NCBI RefSeq assembly: GCF_008180415.1
Contig: NZ_VTEI01000002.1
Span: forward strand, 149,762-190,259
DNA from: Rossellomorea vietnamensis
GTDB lineage: Bacteria; Bacillota; Bacilli; Bacillales; Bacillaceae_B
Length of the DNA: 40,498 bases
Direction: 5' to 3'
The first letter of the stretch is position 1. Each line of letters begins with the position of its first letter. Below, one piece after another: positions 31,897 through 39,586 of the stretch. Both the position numbers and the translations under genes were made by a program. A model generated the notes under the pieces. The model made no database searches. It worked only from the letters and a program-made list of their open reading frames with translations, and was not told the origin of the DNA.

Positions 31897-32472
31897 CTAT
31901 ACTTCTGATAGATGCCCGATCTGGTTGAATTTTTTGAGGCTCCATTTATTATCCTGGAAGTGGATCGTATTGATGCAAGCGTTAACGAGGCGGGTTTCGC
32001 CATAGATAAATTTCTCTGGGGAAAGCTTAGCAAGCAGGAGCCCGATCAAAGCTCCATGTGCGACCAGCAGGACATTTTTATCTGGAAACCTTCGCTGAAT
32101 TTCTTTCACTCCCCTTATTGCTCGATCTACCACTTCTTCTCTGGATTCCTGCCCCGGGCTTCCTCCATTCGGATACTTTCTAAGGCTTTCTTCTATTAAT
32201 AAGCCTTCAGCTTCACCAAAATATCTTTCAGCGAACTCTTCCATCTCCAGTAATGGAAGCTGTAATCTTTCATTAATGATCTCGGCTGTTCTTTTAGCCC
32301 TTTTTAAAGGAGAAGTGAAGATTACATCCCATTCTTCCTTATAAAGATAATCTCTTGCTTCTGCAGCCTGCCGTTCACCTGTCTCATTTAAGTCAATGTC
32401 AGTTCTACCCTGCAATCTTCTCTCTTTGTTCCAATCTGTCTGGCCATGACGGACGATACATATCTTGGTCAT
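31897..32472 (-). CDS. Histidine phosphatase family protein (phosphoglycerate mutase-like)
   Basis: A 191-residue cytoplasmic member of the histidine phosphatase superfamily. The catalytic RHGQTDWN motif lies at residues 8-15, the second core is TSPLKRAKRTAEII, the acid region ERYFGEAEGL and the second His in LLVAHGALIG. It resembles PhoE/CobC-type broad phosphatases more than glycolytic GpmA, given its size. The substrate is unknown. The ATG at 32470-32472 follows GGGGGGAGAAGGA; the frame continues 35 codons upstream without a ribosome site. Confidence 0.88.
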   Translation of the reverse strand: MTKICIVRHGQTDWNKERRLQGRTDIDLNETGERQAAEARDYLYKEEWDVIFTSPLKRAKRTAEIINERLQLPLLEMEEFAERYFGEAEGLLIEESLRKYPNGGSPGQESREEVVDRAIRGVKEIQRRFPDKNVLLVAHGALIGLLLAKLSPEKFIYGETRLVNACINTIHFQDNKWSLKKFNQIGHLSEV

Positions 32473-32735
32473 TCCTTCTCCCCCCATTGGTATTTCTGCT
32501 TTATAAAATACATAACATTCACTTAGTACACTATCAAAATATAGAAATAATTTGAAGACCTGACCCTGCTCTATCAAAGATCTTCCAAGCGTTTTCTAAA
32601 CAGACATCATGTTAAGCTGCCCTTCATTTACTAATCTCTCCTGCCTTTCACTATTATCTCATAGTTCCTCAATAGCGGAATTTGAATGACACAAGATACT
32701 CGTCCACTATTTTTGAAAATATTTACATATAAATA

Positions 32736-32781
32736 TAGTAATATATGAAAATTTGCAAGATTTTCTTTTCATATATTACTA
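32736..32781 (+). promoter_or_regulatory. Perfect 16-bp inverted repeat upstream of CsxC-like gene
   Basis: TAGTAATATATGAAAA (32736-32751) and TTTTCATATATTACTA (32766-32781) form a perfect stem with a 14-base loop, 22 bases before the start at 32804. It could be an operator or mRNA-stabilising hairpin. Just upstream, ACTATTT and CATATAAAT with 13 bases between resemble a weak sigma-E-type promoter. Confidence 0.7.
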
Positions 32782-32803
32782 ATTCATAAGGAGTGAAAGA
32801 TTT

Positions 32804-33598
32804 ATGTCTAATAAGTATTCCTTTCCGGGACACAGTAAGAAAAAGCACTGCGACAAATCTAAAGTGAATAGTGTTTCCTGCCAGGCCGATTCTTATCATG
32901 TACCCGGCGGAACGTATGTCCCTGTCATTTTGGCCTATATTAATCTGGAAACGGACATTGCTTCACATGTGACATTGCCTTCTCCGGCTAAAGAAATTAA
33001 ATCCATCAAGAAAAATGTATCACTTAAACAATGTGAAGTCTTGAAACATCCCGGCTCAAGAGGAAAAGCGAAAATCTTTGTTAAAGGAACCATACACAAA
33101 AATATTCAATATGTAGAATCCTGCAATGGATATTTAAGGGATTACAGTGTTGATGTTCCATTCACTTGCATAGATGAAATATTTATTCCTGGAGCTGACA
33201 GGGAACTGAAAAGTCAAAAGAGTTCTCTTACCCATGAATATAAATACTCTTCAAAAAATAAGCTTGGAGCTGATCCGCATAAATCCGGTTCTTATACACA
33301 CGAATATTTCAATGAGCCGATTGAGTGTGTGTTGAAGTCCGCTGATATTATGGAAATCGACCTCTTCAAGGACTTTAAAAATGGCCGATTTACCAACTTA
33401 ACAGAAAGAATGGAAGTCAATCTATGGTTGATGCTTGTTCAAAATCAAGAGCGATTTGCTTTCCGTTATGAAGATGCCCCCGATTGCCCCCGATTAGAAG
33501 ATGAAGTGGAGGAGCAGGAAGAACTTCCTTCAGAACAAAAACCATCCAAACCGATTCTGGATCTTATCCAAGAAAGAATCGATAGAATGAACAGTTGA
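32804..33598 (+). CDS. CsxC/SPOCS-like spore protein, paralogue 1
   Basis: This 264-residue protein has the repeated beta-rich pattern of the CsxC/SPOCS (DUF3794-like) group: VPVILAYINLETDIASHVTL, then PAKEIKSIKKNVSLKQCEVL, and IFVKGTIHKNIQYVESCNGY, followed by a strand-rich second half with VDVPFTC. The N-terminus is basic with several Cys and His; the C-terminus (about 225-264) is acidic and Pro-rich. Proteins of this type have been found in the exosporium or coat of clostridial and bacillar spores. It lies in a cluster of four related genes. AAGGAG precedes the ATG. Function is inferred from family only. Confidence 0.8.
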   Translation: MSNKYSFPGHSKKKHCDKSKVNSVSCQADSYHVPGGTYVPVILAYINLETDIASHVTLPSPAKEIKSIKKNVSLKQCEVLKHPGSRGKAKIFVKGTIHKNIQYVESCNGYLRDYSVDVPFTCIDEIFIPGADRELKSQKSSLTHEYKYSSKNKLGADPHKSGSYTHEYFNEPIECVLKSADIMEIDLFKDFKNGRFTNLTERMEVNLWLMLVQNQERFAFRYEDAPDCPRLEDEVEEQEELPSEQKPSKPILDLIQERIDRMNS

Positions 33599-33604
33599 TT
33601 TAAT

Positions 33605-33634
33605 GGGTGTCTATTTTATAGACACCCTGTTTTA
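33605..33634. terminator. Bidirectional terminator between CsxC-like genes
   Basis: GGGTGTCTAT and ATAGACACCC form a perfect stem with a TTT loop and a following TGTTTTAT; the convergent gene stops inside its edge. Confidence 0.75.
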
Positions 33635-34675
33635 TAGTACCAACGAAACCAGTTGTTTCTGGACTCCTTCTATTGAAACTTTTGCTGTTCCTTGGACACC
33701 CAGCCGTGTCTTCCCTTCTTTCCCCTTTTGAAGTTCATCATGCCAGATTAAATTAAATGACCGAAGATCAATAGTTATGGGCTGAGCCAATTTTTCTTCC
33801 CATACTCTGTGAGTGGAGGGCAAATGGTCATTTTTTTCTCTGAAATCATACTCGCCTCTGTGTGAACAAGAAAAATCAGGAGGATATTTCCAATCGACCG
33901 TAACCGTTTTATGCAAAGGTAGGAACATTTTCAGGGATTGAAGGCTTCCATCCTTCTCTGAAACAAAATCAACATCTGCGGAAAGAATCAGTTCAAGAAA
34001 AACTTTATTGGAAGGAAGAAGAACACACCCTTTATAGCTTTTAACACTCCATTCAACTTTTGAAACGGAGGATAGCGGGCGCATAAGGGTAAAACTGTTA
34101 AAAAGCTCGATCTCCACTTCTTCTTGAATCAGAAGGACTGGAAGTAAGGCTTGAAGTCGTTTGCTTGGCAGCACGTCTTCTGCTAGTGGGCATTCTTTCT
34201 CTTCAGGCTGTTTTTCTGCTTGTTTATGGCTGTCACTATTGACTGTTTTTTCCGCTACTTCTTCCTTATCAAGGCTGCTATTATCAATTGTTTCCTCAAC
34301 TTCTTCTGGGAGCTCATCCTCATTCAGGTTTTCTAGAACTGGTGAATCAACCACACTTCTTTCTTTTTCATAAAGAAATTCATCTTCATCTTCCGGCACT
34401 GGAATGACTTCATCTTTCCTGTATCGTTCCACTGCCTTATATTCTTCGTCCTTGTCAGCCTTCTTCAGCAGTTGTGTTGACACAATGGGAGGAGGCGGCA
34501 GGATAAGGGGGCTGCTGGTTTTTTTCTGGATTTTCTGTTGAGGTTTTTCTTCGTTTTCTTCTCTATTAACTTCTTTACTGTAAAATGTACTCGGGTATAC
34601 CTGGTCTTGCCCAAGTCCTTTTCTATTTCTTCTTAGAATATGGGGCATTACTATATTTTCTCTGGGTTCCAACAT
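33632..34675 (-). CDS. CsxC/SPOCS-like spore protein with disordered N-terminus, paralogue 2
   Basis: A 347-residue protein with a long, charged N-terminal half (about 1-155; many Glu, Lys and Pro, e.g. SPLILPPPPIVSTQLLKKAD and acidic VEETIDNSSLDKEEVAEK) and a C-terminal half that looks like a diverged SPOCS/CsxC fold. Matching features include LLIQEEVEIELFNSFTLMRP, the VLLPSNKVFLELIL stretch (LLLPSNKLFVSGFV in paralogue 3) and the final TRLGVQGTAKVSIEGVQ. The ATG at 34673-34675 is preferred: AAGGAGGTG lies 4 nt upstream, and a TTG five codons earlier sits in front of it. It may be a surface or linker member of the same spore structure. Confidence 0.65.
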   Translation of the reverse strand: MLEPRENIVMPHILRRNRKGLGQDQVYPSTFYSKEVNREENEEKPQQKIQKKTSSPLILPPPPIVSTQLLKKADKDEEYKAVERYRKDEVIPVPEDEDEFLYEKERSVVDSPVLENLNEDELPEEVEETIDNSSLDKEEVAEKTVNSDSHKQAEKQPEEKECPLAEDVLPSKRLQALLPVLLIQEEVEIELFNSFTLMRPLSSVSKVEWSVKSYKGCVLLPSNKVFLELILSADVDFVSEKDGSLQSLKMFLPLHKTVTVDWKYPPDFSCSHRGEYDFREKNDHLPSTHRVWEEKLAQPITIDLRSFNLIWHDELQKGKEGKTRLGVQGTAKVSIEGVQKQLVSLVL

Positions 34676-34801
34676 TTTCACCTCCTTCAACTAACTCGGA
34701 GCATTCACTTTTTTCTGCAGTACTGACAGCAGAATCTATATATTTTAAAAATGGAATAGGGATTACACTATGATCTAGTATAACCCCTGGCATATTGAAT
34801 C

Positions 34802-35569
34802 TTAGTAGTGGTCATCCTCATCACAATCTTGACGATGGTGGTGGTCATCATTCGTCGTGGAAGCCACACGTATTTGCTGGTCTTGGATGACTCTAAGGGT
34901 GAAATCCAGCACCATCTTCTCTTCAATTGTTCTAAAAACTCCTTCTGCCAGCGGAGCATCTTTTCCTATCATTTTCCTATCGATTGCTTCATCCCATTCG
35001 ATGATCTTGCTTGAAACTAGTTCACAGTAAGGCAGTTCGTTGTAGTATTGTGTGCTGGATTGATGGAACTGAGATAAATCGCTCGACAATAATTCATCTT
35101 TTACAGGAAATCCTGATGGAAGGGATTGAGATACGAAGAAATCAAATTCTTCCCTTGAATTCATTTGAGGCTGCACTGGTGCCGAAAGATAATGTTCGAT
35201 CTCAGTGACCAATTGGAACGGAATGTCTACAGTATAGGAATGCAGGTCTGATGCAATTGATTTACTTGTTGCATGCTCGATGTCACCTGAAGGGCTGGCA
35301 TATTGGATGTTCTTGCGGACAAATCCGCTGACAAACAGTTTATTAGAAGGAAGAAGAAGACGGCATTGAGTGATTTTCACCCTTTTCTTGACGTCTTTGA
35401 TCTCCAGCACCGGCTCAGGAAATGTAATCTTGGCTGTCATATCCGCAGTTAAAGCAAGTTCGGCCAGAACGACAGGCACCTTTGTAACCAATTTACCAAT
35501 ATTCACATTTGGATGATGATGTTTAGGTTTGCAGAAGCTTTCATTATTTTCTTTGTATGAATCAGACAT
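34802..35569 (-). CDS. CsxC/SPOCS-like spore protein, paralogue 3
   Basis: A 255-residue paralogue. It has a His-rich start (KPKHHHPNVNI), PVVLAELALTADMTAKITFP, PVLEIKDVKKRVKITQCRLL, FVSGFVRKNIQYASPSGD and LSSDLSQFHQSSTQYYNELP. The tail is His/Asp-rich (DDHHHRQDCDEDDHY), as in metal-binding or cross-linked spore surface proteins. It is strongly related to the product at 35962. A CATAACATA box matching the sigma-K -10 consensus (CATAnnnTA) lies 36 bases before the ATG, consistent with mother-cell expression. GGAGG precedes the start. Confidence 0.82.
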   Translation of the reverse strand: MSDSYKENNESFCKPKHHHPNVNIGKLVTKVPVVLAELALTADMTAKITFPEPVLEIKDVKKRVKITQCRLLLPSNKLFVSGFVRKNIQYASPSGDIEHATSKSIASDLHSYTVDIPFQLVTEIEHYLSAPVQPQMNSREEFDFFVSQSLPSGFPVKDELLSSDLSQFHQSSTQYYNELPYCELVSSKIIEWDEAIDRKMIGKDAPLAEGVFRTIEEKMVLDFTLRVIQDQQIRVASTTNDDHHHRQDCDEDDHY

Positions 35570-35604
35570 TTATAGTCCTCCTTAAAAATCAAGATAATTC
35601 ACAT

Positions 35605-35613
35605 TATGTTATG
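35605..35613 (-). promoter_or_regulatory. Sigma-K-like -10 box upstream of CsxC-like paralogue 3
   Basis: CATAACATA on the minus strand fits CATAnnnTA. The preceding ATAGAC is shared with the upstream region of the neighbouring paralogue. The expected -35 mACm is not clear, so this is tentative. Confidence 0.4.
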
Positions 35614-35769
35614 CATTCGTCTATGTATAGGCATGCGCCCATGGGCAAGTTGGAAATTTTTAGACGATTGTCCCGGTCGTAAGATAATGAAGTGGTGGAT
35701 TGGCTTAGAAATTAATGAAGTGCACCTGCTTCAAAAACCTAACCTTCCTCCCTGTACATTGCTGCTTTT

Positions 35770-35797
35770 GAAAAAATCCCAAGAGCCGGATTTTTTC
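35770..35797. repeat. Dispersed AT-flanked inverted repeat, copy 1
   Basis: GAAAAAATCCCAAGAGCCGG followed by ATTTTTTC; arms GAAAAAATCC/GGATTTTTTC. The same sequence occurs inverted at 38851-38876 with only a few changes. It could also work as a bidirectional terminator. Confidence 0.7.
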
Positions 35798-35879
35798 CCT
35801 TGGATACCAGGCATTTCTCTATTCTTTTAACAGTATTTTCCGGGTCTATAATGACACTATCTTTCTCAATTAATTTCAA

Positions 35880-35906
35880 ATAGCCACAAAGTATACGAAA
35901 AATGCT
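35880..35906 (+). repeat. 27-bp dispersed motif, copy 3 (diverged)
   Basis: ATAGCCACAAAGTATACGAA followed by AAATGCT; matches copies 1 and 2 over most positions. Confidence 0.5.
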
Positions 35907-35913
35907 CACACAT

Positions 35914-35947
35914 AAAGAAGCACTATTCCTGTTGAATAGTGCTTCTT
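35914..35947 (-). terminator. Terminator of CsxC-like paralogue 4
   Basis: AAAGAAGCACTATTC and GAATAGTGCTTCTTT form a 15-bp perfect stem with a short loop. Confidence 0.85.
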
Positions 35948-35961
35948 TATCAATTTGATGC

Positions 35962-36747
35962 TTATGCGTCGTCGTCACCCGTTTCAATCACCATCTGTTG
36001 GTTTTGAAGCACTTTCACAGTAAATGTAACAATCATTTTCTCAACAATTTTTGTGAAGCAGCCTTCCCCTACCGGCCCCTCATTGTATTGGTGGCGGTTT
36101 GTCGCCTCATCCCACTCCAGAATTGTACTTGATAACAGCTCACAGAATGGAAGCTGATTGTAATATTGAGTGCTGAATTGATGGAATTGGGAGATATCAC
36201 TGGATAGGAACTGATCTTTCTCAGGGTAGCCTCTTCCAAGATCCTGTTCTCTATAAAAATCGAATTCACTGCGGGTGTTCGCCACTGGCAGTTGTACAGG
36301 TGCATCTAAAGGAATATTGGAAACGCACTCAAATGGTACTCTTACTGTAAGTGACTTGATATCAGAAGCCACACAATTTCCTTCTTTATTGTAAATTGGT
36401 GTAGCGTACTGGATATTTTTACGAACATAGCCTTTAATGACAAGCGGGAATGTTCCGTTATCAGAGAATGCTGGGGCTCCTGCTGGTGGTGTCAAAAGAC
36501 GGCATTGTATAATTTCAACTCTCTTTTTGACATCCTTGATTTCCATAACTGGTTCAGGAAAGTGGATATCCGCTACAAGGTTGGTCGTAACTTCTCTGAC
36601 AGCCAATTGAACAGGAACTCTGATTGTTCTTAAGACGTCATCTGGTACGATTAAAGTTTCGCCTTCAGTATTGGCACACTCCCCAACGTTAGCTGACTTG
36701 CTTACTTCGACACAATCACGTTTAGGATGATGATGTTTTTCACTCAT
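35962..36747 (-). CDS. CsxC/SPOCS-like spore protein, paralogue 4
   Basis: A 261-residue protein closely matching paralogue 3 through VPVQLAVREVTTNLVADIHF, then PVMEIKDVKKRVEIIQCRLL, IKGYVRKNIQYATPIYNKEG, LTVRVPFECVSNIPLDAPVQ and LSSDISQFHQFSTQYYNQLP. The N-terminus is His/Lys-rich with several Cys (residues 12, 23); the C-terminus is acidic. It is probably an exosporium or coat building block, by family. GGAGG is placed before the ATG at 36745-36747, and a CATAGGATA sigma-K-like box lies 33 bases upstream. Terminated by the 15-bp hairpin at 35914. It is divergent from the actin-like gene, 195 bases away. Confidence 0.82.
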   Translation of the reverse strand: MSEKHHHPKRDCVEVSKSANVGECANTEGETLIVPDDVLRTIRVPVQLAVREVTTNLVADIHFPEPVMEIKDVKKRVEIIQCRLLTPPAGAPAFSDNGTFPLVIKGYVRKNIQYATPIYNKEGNCVASDIKSLTVRVPFECVSNIPLDAPVQLPVANTRSEFDFYREQDLGRGYPEKDQFLSSDISQFHQFSTQYYNQLPFCELLSSTILEWDEATNRHQYNEGPVGEGCFTKIVEKMIVTFTVKVLQNQQMVIETGDDDA

Positions 36748-36779
36748 TGTATTTCCTCCTTATGTTTTTTCCTTCACTT

Positions 36780-36788
36780 TATCCTATG
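36780..36788 (-). promoter_or_regulatory. Sigma-K-like -10 box upstream of CsxC-like paralogue 4
   Basis: CATAGGATA on the minus strand fits CATAnnnTA; position and the shared upstream ATAGAC resemble the paralogue 3 promoter region. The -35 is unclear. Confidence 0.4.
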
Positions 36789-36942
36789 CGTACGAGTCTA
36801 TTAAGCTTGGTTATATGCATCAGGACATGCGTGGATTTTCATAGAAACTTCCCGGAGTCAATCCATTGTGCAAAAAAAAAAGCCGCTGGGTACTTGCACA
36901 GGGCTTCTCACTCACCCATAGGATTCAAGAGAGGAGGAGATA

Positions 36943-38139
36943 ATGATGAAATCGTCCAATTTTTTCGCGGTTGATATCGGTAACAGCTGGTACAAAGTAC
37001 TTTCTTCCGATTGTGGTATCACCTCGGAGTACCAAATGCCTAATGCCATTGCCTTATTCGATGACGAATTCTATGAAATGCCCTATGACGAAGAAGATGT
37101 AGAATTAGAAGAAAATCTGATCGTTGAGGTAAAGAGTCCTGCAGTTGATAATAAAAGAGAATTATATTACGTTGGAAAATCAGCAGCGAGGCAAAGAAAT
37201 GTCAGCCTCACCTCTGTCAACAATCAAAAGGTTGATGAAATTCGTACTTACGTTTTGCTTTTCTCTACTGCTGCCTATCACGCCCTGCTCATTCACGAAG
37301 ATGCAACTGATATAGTTTATGAAATTGATCAACTGGCGGTCTCCCTGCCAACTACCCAATATAAAGAAAAGAAAGAGCAGTTGAAGCAGCGGCTGATCGG
37401 AACACACTCCATCATCCTTCATAAAGTGCCGGGAGTTCCCGAGCCTAAGGAAGTATGTGTAAAGTTGATGATCAAAGATGTAATCGTCGGGGCTGAAGGA
37501 GCATGCGCTTACCTTGGAATGACCAGGGACCAGGAAACCCTGGGAATCAAAGACGATGAGCTTGTAAAGGATTCTGTTAAAGGAGTGCTGATTGGTGATC
37601 TTGGAGGAGATTCAGTCGATTTTGTAGGAATCAAGAATAATAAACCAGTGGCTTCTGTTGAAGGGGAACATTTCGGAATCAATCAATTCCTTGATATCAT
37701 CATTCAAAAGGTCAGTAAAAATGAGCTGTATAAATTCGACTCCAGGTCCGAACTTGAAGAAAAACTCGCTGCAGGACAATCGGAATGGTATGTTGAGCCT
37801 TTTGCAGGAGTTCGTAAAGACATCAGTAAATATATAATTCCTCAATTAAAATCCATGGCCATCAAATATTTAGAACTATTTGATAAAGTCAGGAGCAGCT
37901 CAAATGAAATTAAAGGGGCTTCCCGCTATATCGCAGTAGGTGGTGCCGCCAAACTGGCACAAAAGCAAATTCAGGAAGCGGCGGTAAGGTGGACAGATAA
38001 AGGGCGCCCCATAAACCTTTACTTCCCTGAAGACCTTGAAAAATTAAATGTAATGGGGCTCATGATCCTGGCAAAAATGAATCATCTCAAAAAACAACAT
38101 CTGGAAGAAACTAATGACCTAGCAGCCGCAAGGGGTTGA
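36943..38139 (+). CDS. ParM/StbA-family actin-like ATPase
   Basis: The 398-residue protein has the actin-fold motifs of ParM/Alp proteins: phosphate 1 FFAVDIGNSWYKV (residues 6-18), phosphate 2 GVLIGDLGGDSVDFVGI (about 206-222) and adenosine motif SRYIAVGGAAKL (about 327-338). Such proteins polymerise with ATP and, with an adaptor bound to repeats in DNA, push plasmids apart. The start has GAGGAGGAG 3-5 nt upstream. It overlaps the following small gene (nearest possible start). A CACA-16-CATAGGATT sigma-K-like sequence (36897-36925) lies just upstream but would place transcription inside the ribosome site, so I do not rely on it. No replication genes are nearby, so this appears chromosomal or an integrated remnant. 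Confidence 0.88.
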   Translation: MMKSSNFFAVDIGNSWYKVLSSDCGITSEYQMPNAIALFDDEFYEMPYDEEDVELEENLIVEVKSPAVDNKRELYYVGKSAARQRNVSLTSVNNQKVDEIRTYVLLFSTAAYHALLIHEDATDIVYEIDQLAVSLPTTQYKEKKEQLKQRLIGTHSIILHKVPGVPEPKEVCVKLMIKDVIVGAEGACAYLGMTRDQETLGIKDDELVKDSVKGVLIGDLGGDSVDFVGIKNNKPVASVEGEHFGINQFLDIIIQKVSKNELYKFDSRSELEEKLAAGQSEWYVEPFAGVRKDISKYIIPQLKSMAIKYLELFDKVRSSSNEIKGASRYIAVGGAAKLAQKQIQEAAVRWTDKGRPINLYFPEDLEKLNVMGLMILAKMNHLKKQHLEETNDLAAARG

Positions 38140-38144
38140 TCGGT

Positions 38145-38504
38145 ATGGGAGAAACGTACACGGATTATGTCAATCGGGTGGCCATCACAATTCCGGAGAA
38201 ATATATCGATATCAAGACCGGCGATAGTCATACTGTTTCTAAGATCATTCAGGAACAGATTGAATACCATGCTCATAATCACACCCTGGCCCACCTTGTT
38301 TTTTCAGCCCTCGATCAATACTTTAAACCCTATGCAAGGAACGGGACAAATGCCGAAATCCTTCAAGAACTTGAATCTATAAAAACCTTGCTGCAGCAAG
38401 GCTATGTTCCTGGACCCCCTATTGTCCCAGCTAAAGAGCAGCTTACCTCTAAACCTTTGAACATGCGTGACCTGAACGATATACTCGAAGCCTTCGGGGG
38501 CTGA
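38145..38504 (+). CDS. Small partner of the actin-like protein, possible ParR-like adaptor
   Basis: A 119-residue protein in a tight pair with the ParM-like gene (6 bases after its stop from the ATG; a TTG at 38136 would overlap). The N-terminal part (NRVAITIPEKYIDI, then SHTVSKIIQEQIEYH) could be a ribbon-helix-helix; the middle is helical (AEILQELESIKTLLQQGY) and the end is a short acidic-hydrophobic helix LNDILEAFGG after a Pro-rich linker. ParR-type adaptors also have an N-terminal RHH domain and a C-terminal helix that docks on ParM. Similarity is in layout only; I do not recognise a sequence family. AAGGGG precedes the ATG. Confidence 0.65.
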   Translation: MGETYTDYVNRVAITIPEKYIDIKTGDSHTVSKIIQEQIEYHAHNHTLAHLVFSALDQYFKPYARNGTNAEILQELESIKTLLQQGYVPGPPIVPAKEQLTSKPLNMRDLNDILEAFGG

Positions 38505-38522
38505 CACCCTGGAGGTTTTTTT
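38491..38522 (+). terminator. Terminator of the actin-like operon
   Basis: CCTTCGGGGG and CCCTGGAGG pair around a 6-base loop and are followed by seven T residues. The stem overlaps the stop codon. Confidence 0.75.
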
Positions 38523-38850
38523 GGGGGGATTAAAAAAGAATTTTGATTATCTAACTGCGTTTGGAAATACATCGCCAATATTTACTGACAATAACAAGGC
38601 ACGTGAAAAAACCTAAGTATCGAGTGCTGGCATAACCCAGGGAATTGCACTTCTCTTAAGTAGTACTCACAATATTTTTTTAACGTAATTATATTTGCTC
38701 TAATATAAAAATTATAATTCATTAATACAAGGCAACATAAGGTCGTTTTTCTTTCCTCAGCATCCATTATCTCAGAAGGGATTCCATTACTCTTCATGGC
38801 TTTTTATAGAATAGAGCTGCTCTTACCCGATGAGAAATAAAACTATTAGG

Positions 38851-38876
38851 GAAAAATCCGGCTCTCGGGATTTTTC
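38851..38876. repeat. Dispersed AT-flanked inverted repeat, copy 2 (inverted)
   Basis: GAAAAATCCGGCTCTCGGGA followed by TTTTTC. It is the reverse complement of the copy at 35770 apart from a few changes. Confidence 0.7.
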
Positions 38877-38877
38877 G

Positions 38878-38903
38878 AAATCAACATACATGCGAAAACA
38901 GCC
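38878..38903 (+). repeat. 27-bp dispersed motif, copy 4 (diverged)
   Basis: AAATCAACATACATGCGAAA followed by ACAGCC; a diverged form of the motif, lying directly after the inverted repeat. Confidence 0.4.
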
Positions 38904-38944
38904 TAGTAAAAAACCAGTATACACCATCTCTTATAGTAAGACAC

Positions 38945-38976
38945 AAAAAACCGGCTCCCCATCAGGAACCGGTTTT
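38945..38976 (-). terminator. Terminator of small RNA copy 1
   Basis: On the minus strand AACCGGTTCC and GGAGCCGGTT with a GATGGG-like loop, followed by TTTTTT. Confidence 0.9.
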
Positions 38977-39178
38977 GTAATTGGTGGTAGTATGTAGGCC
39001 GCATTTGCCGTAAATCGTTTAAGAAAGTTTTAAACCACCACTCCTCAAAGTGGGTGTTTGCAGAAACGTTCTTGTCTTCCGCTATCCGAGGCGGCCTGAC
39101 ATTCCGGCTTCGATGTAAAACTCCCTATTACAGCTTAAAGGTTAAAACTTTATTATCATTACGAACAACGCAGCTTAT
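38945..39178 (-). ncRNA. Structured small RNA, copy 1
   Basis: This is a minus-strand RNA gene of about 234 nt with its own promoter and terminator. The 5' end (GCUGCGUUGUUCGUAA) pairs with UUUACGGCAAAUGCGGC near the 3' end, giving 14 pairs around one 2x2 mismatch. An inner helix joins AAAGUUUUAACC with GGUUUAAAACUUU, and two hairpins (CCACU/AGUGG and CCGC/GCGG within GUC...GAC) sit inside. No protein frame is conserved. Copy 2 (39349-39580) is nearly identical over the body, and differences in the closing helix partly preserve pairing. The closed-rod layout recalls 6S RNA, but I could not confirm any known family. Confidence 0.7.
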
Positions 39179-39184
39179 AGTAGT

Positions 39185-39213
39185 ATATTAACTCATCAAG
39201 TTTAGAATTTCAA
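39185..39213 (-). promoter_or_regulatory. Sigma-A promoter of small RNA copy 1
   Basis: TTGAAA (39208-39213) and TAATAT (39185-39190) on the minus strand, 17 bases apart. GTGCTTGA and ATACTA around the boxes are shared with copy 2. Confidence 0.75.
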
Positions 39214-39348
39214 GCACAGTTTTTTCCATTATTCCGTAACGGAATTTCGCCGGCAGGTTCTTCATTACTTTTATGTCTCACCCAGAAGGCATCGCATAGT
39301 TTAAGCTCTTTTTTTCTCAAAACTCGGAGCACAGCTTCTGAAATCAGC

Positions 39349-39380
39349 AAAAAACCGGCTCCCCATCAGGAACCGGTTTT
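39349..39380 (-). terminator. Terminator of small RNA copy 2
   Basis: Same AACCGGTTCC/GGAGCCGGTT stem as copy 1 with a six-T run. Confidence 0.9.
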
Positions 39381-39580
39381 GTGATTGGCAGTATGTACAG
39401 CCACAGTTGCCGTAAATCGTCTAAGAAAGTTTTAAACCACCACTTCTCAAAGTGGGTGTTTGCAGAAACGTTCCTGTCTTCCGCAATCGCGGCGGCCTGA
39501 CATTCCGGCTTCGATGTAAAACTCCCTATTACAGCTTAAAGGTTAAAACTTTATTATCATTACGAACAACGCAGCTTGTA
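39349..39580 (-). ncRNA. Structured small RNA, copy 2
   Basis: The second copy, 402-404 bp from the first in the same orientation, about 232 nt. Blocks such as UUUAAGCUGUAAUAGGGAGU, CGAAGCCGGAAUGUCAGGCC and ACGUUUCUGCAAACACCCAC are identical in both. The closing helix has changes that keep pairing in part, for example a G-C to G-U pair. It has its own promoter (39587-39615) and terminator (39349-39380). Duplication of the whole transcription unit with conserved promoter and terminator argues that both copies are expressed. Confidence 0.7.
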
Positions 39581-39586
39581 TTTAGT

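Larger units (their letters stand above)
35570..35961. other. Intergenic region between two CsxC-like genes
   Basis: About 390 bases with no gene. It contains a sigma-K-like box (35605-35613), an inverted repeat shared with 38851 (35770-35797), a diverged copy of the dispersed motif (35880-35906) and the terminator of paralogue 4 (35914-35947). Confidence 0.5.
38523..38944. other. Intergenic region after the actin-like operon
   Basis: About 420 bases. A 71-codon minus-strand frame (38582-38797) has no ribosome site and no recognised domain; it may be a decayed gene. The right part holds the inverted repeat at 38851 and the dispersed motif at 38878. Confidence 0.4.

Noticed and set aside
36897..36925. 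Sigma-K promoter CACA-16-CATAGGATT for the actin-like gene
   Set aside because: Good -35 match, but the start of transcription would fall in the ribosome site; kept only as a remark.
36943..38139. MreB or FtsA instead of ParM
   Set aside because: Short phosphate-1 motif VDIGNSWYK, length, and pairing with a small downstream gene fit ParM/Alp proteins; no mreCD or ftsZ neighbours.
38582..38797. 71-codon minus-strand frame after the actin-like operon
   Set aside because: No ribosome site, unusual composition, no recognised motif; at best a remnant.
38945..39580. Reading the duplicated 230-bp units as a CRISPR array or tRNA-like genes
   Set aside because: Only two copies, long, with promoters and terminators; no spacer pattern, cloverleaf or CCA end.
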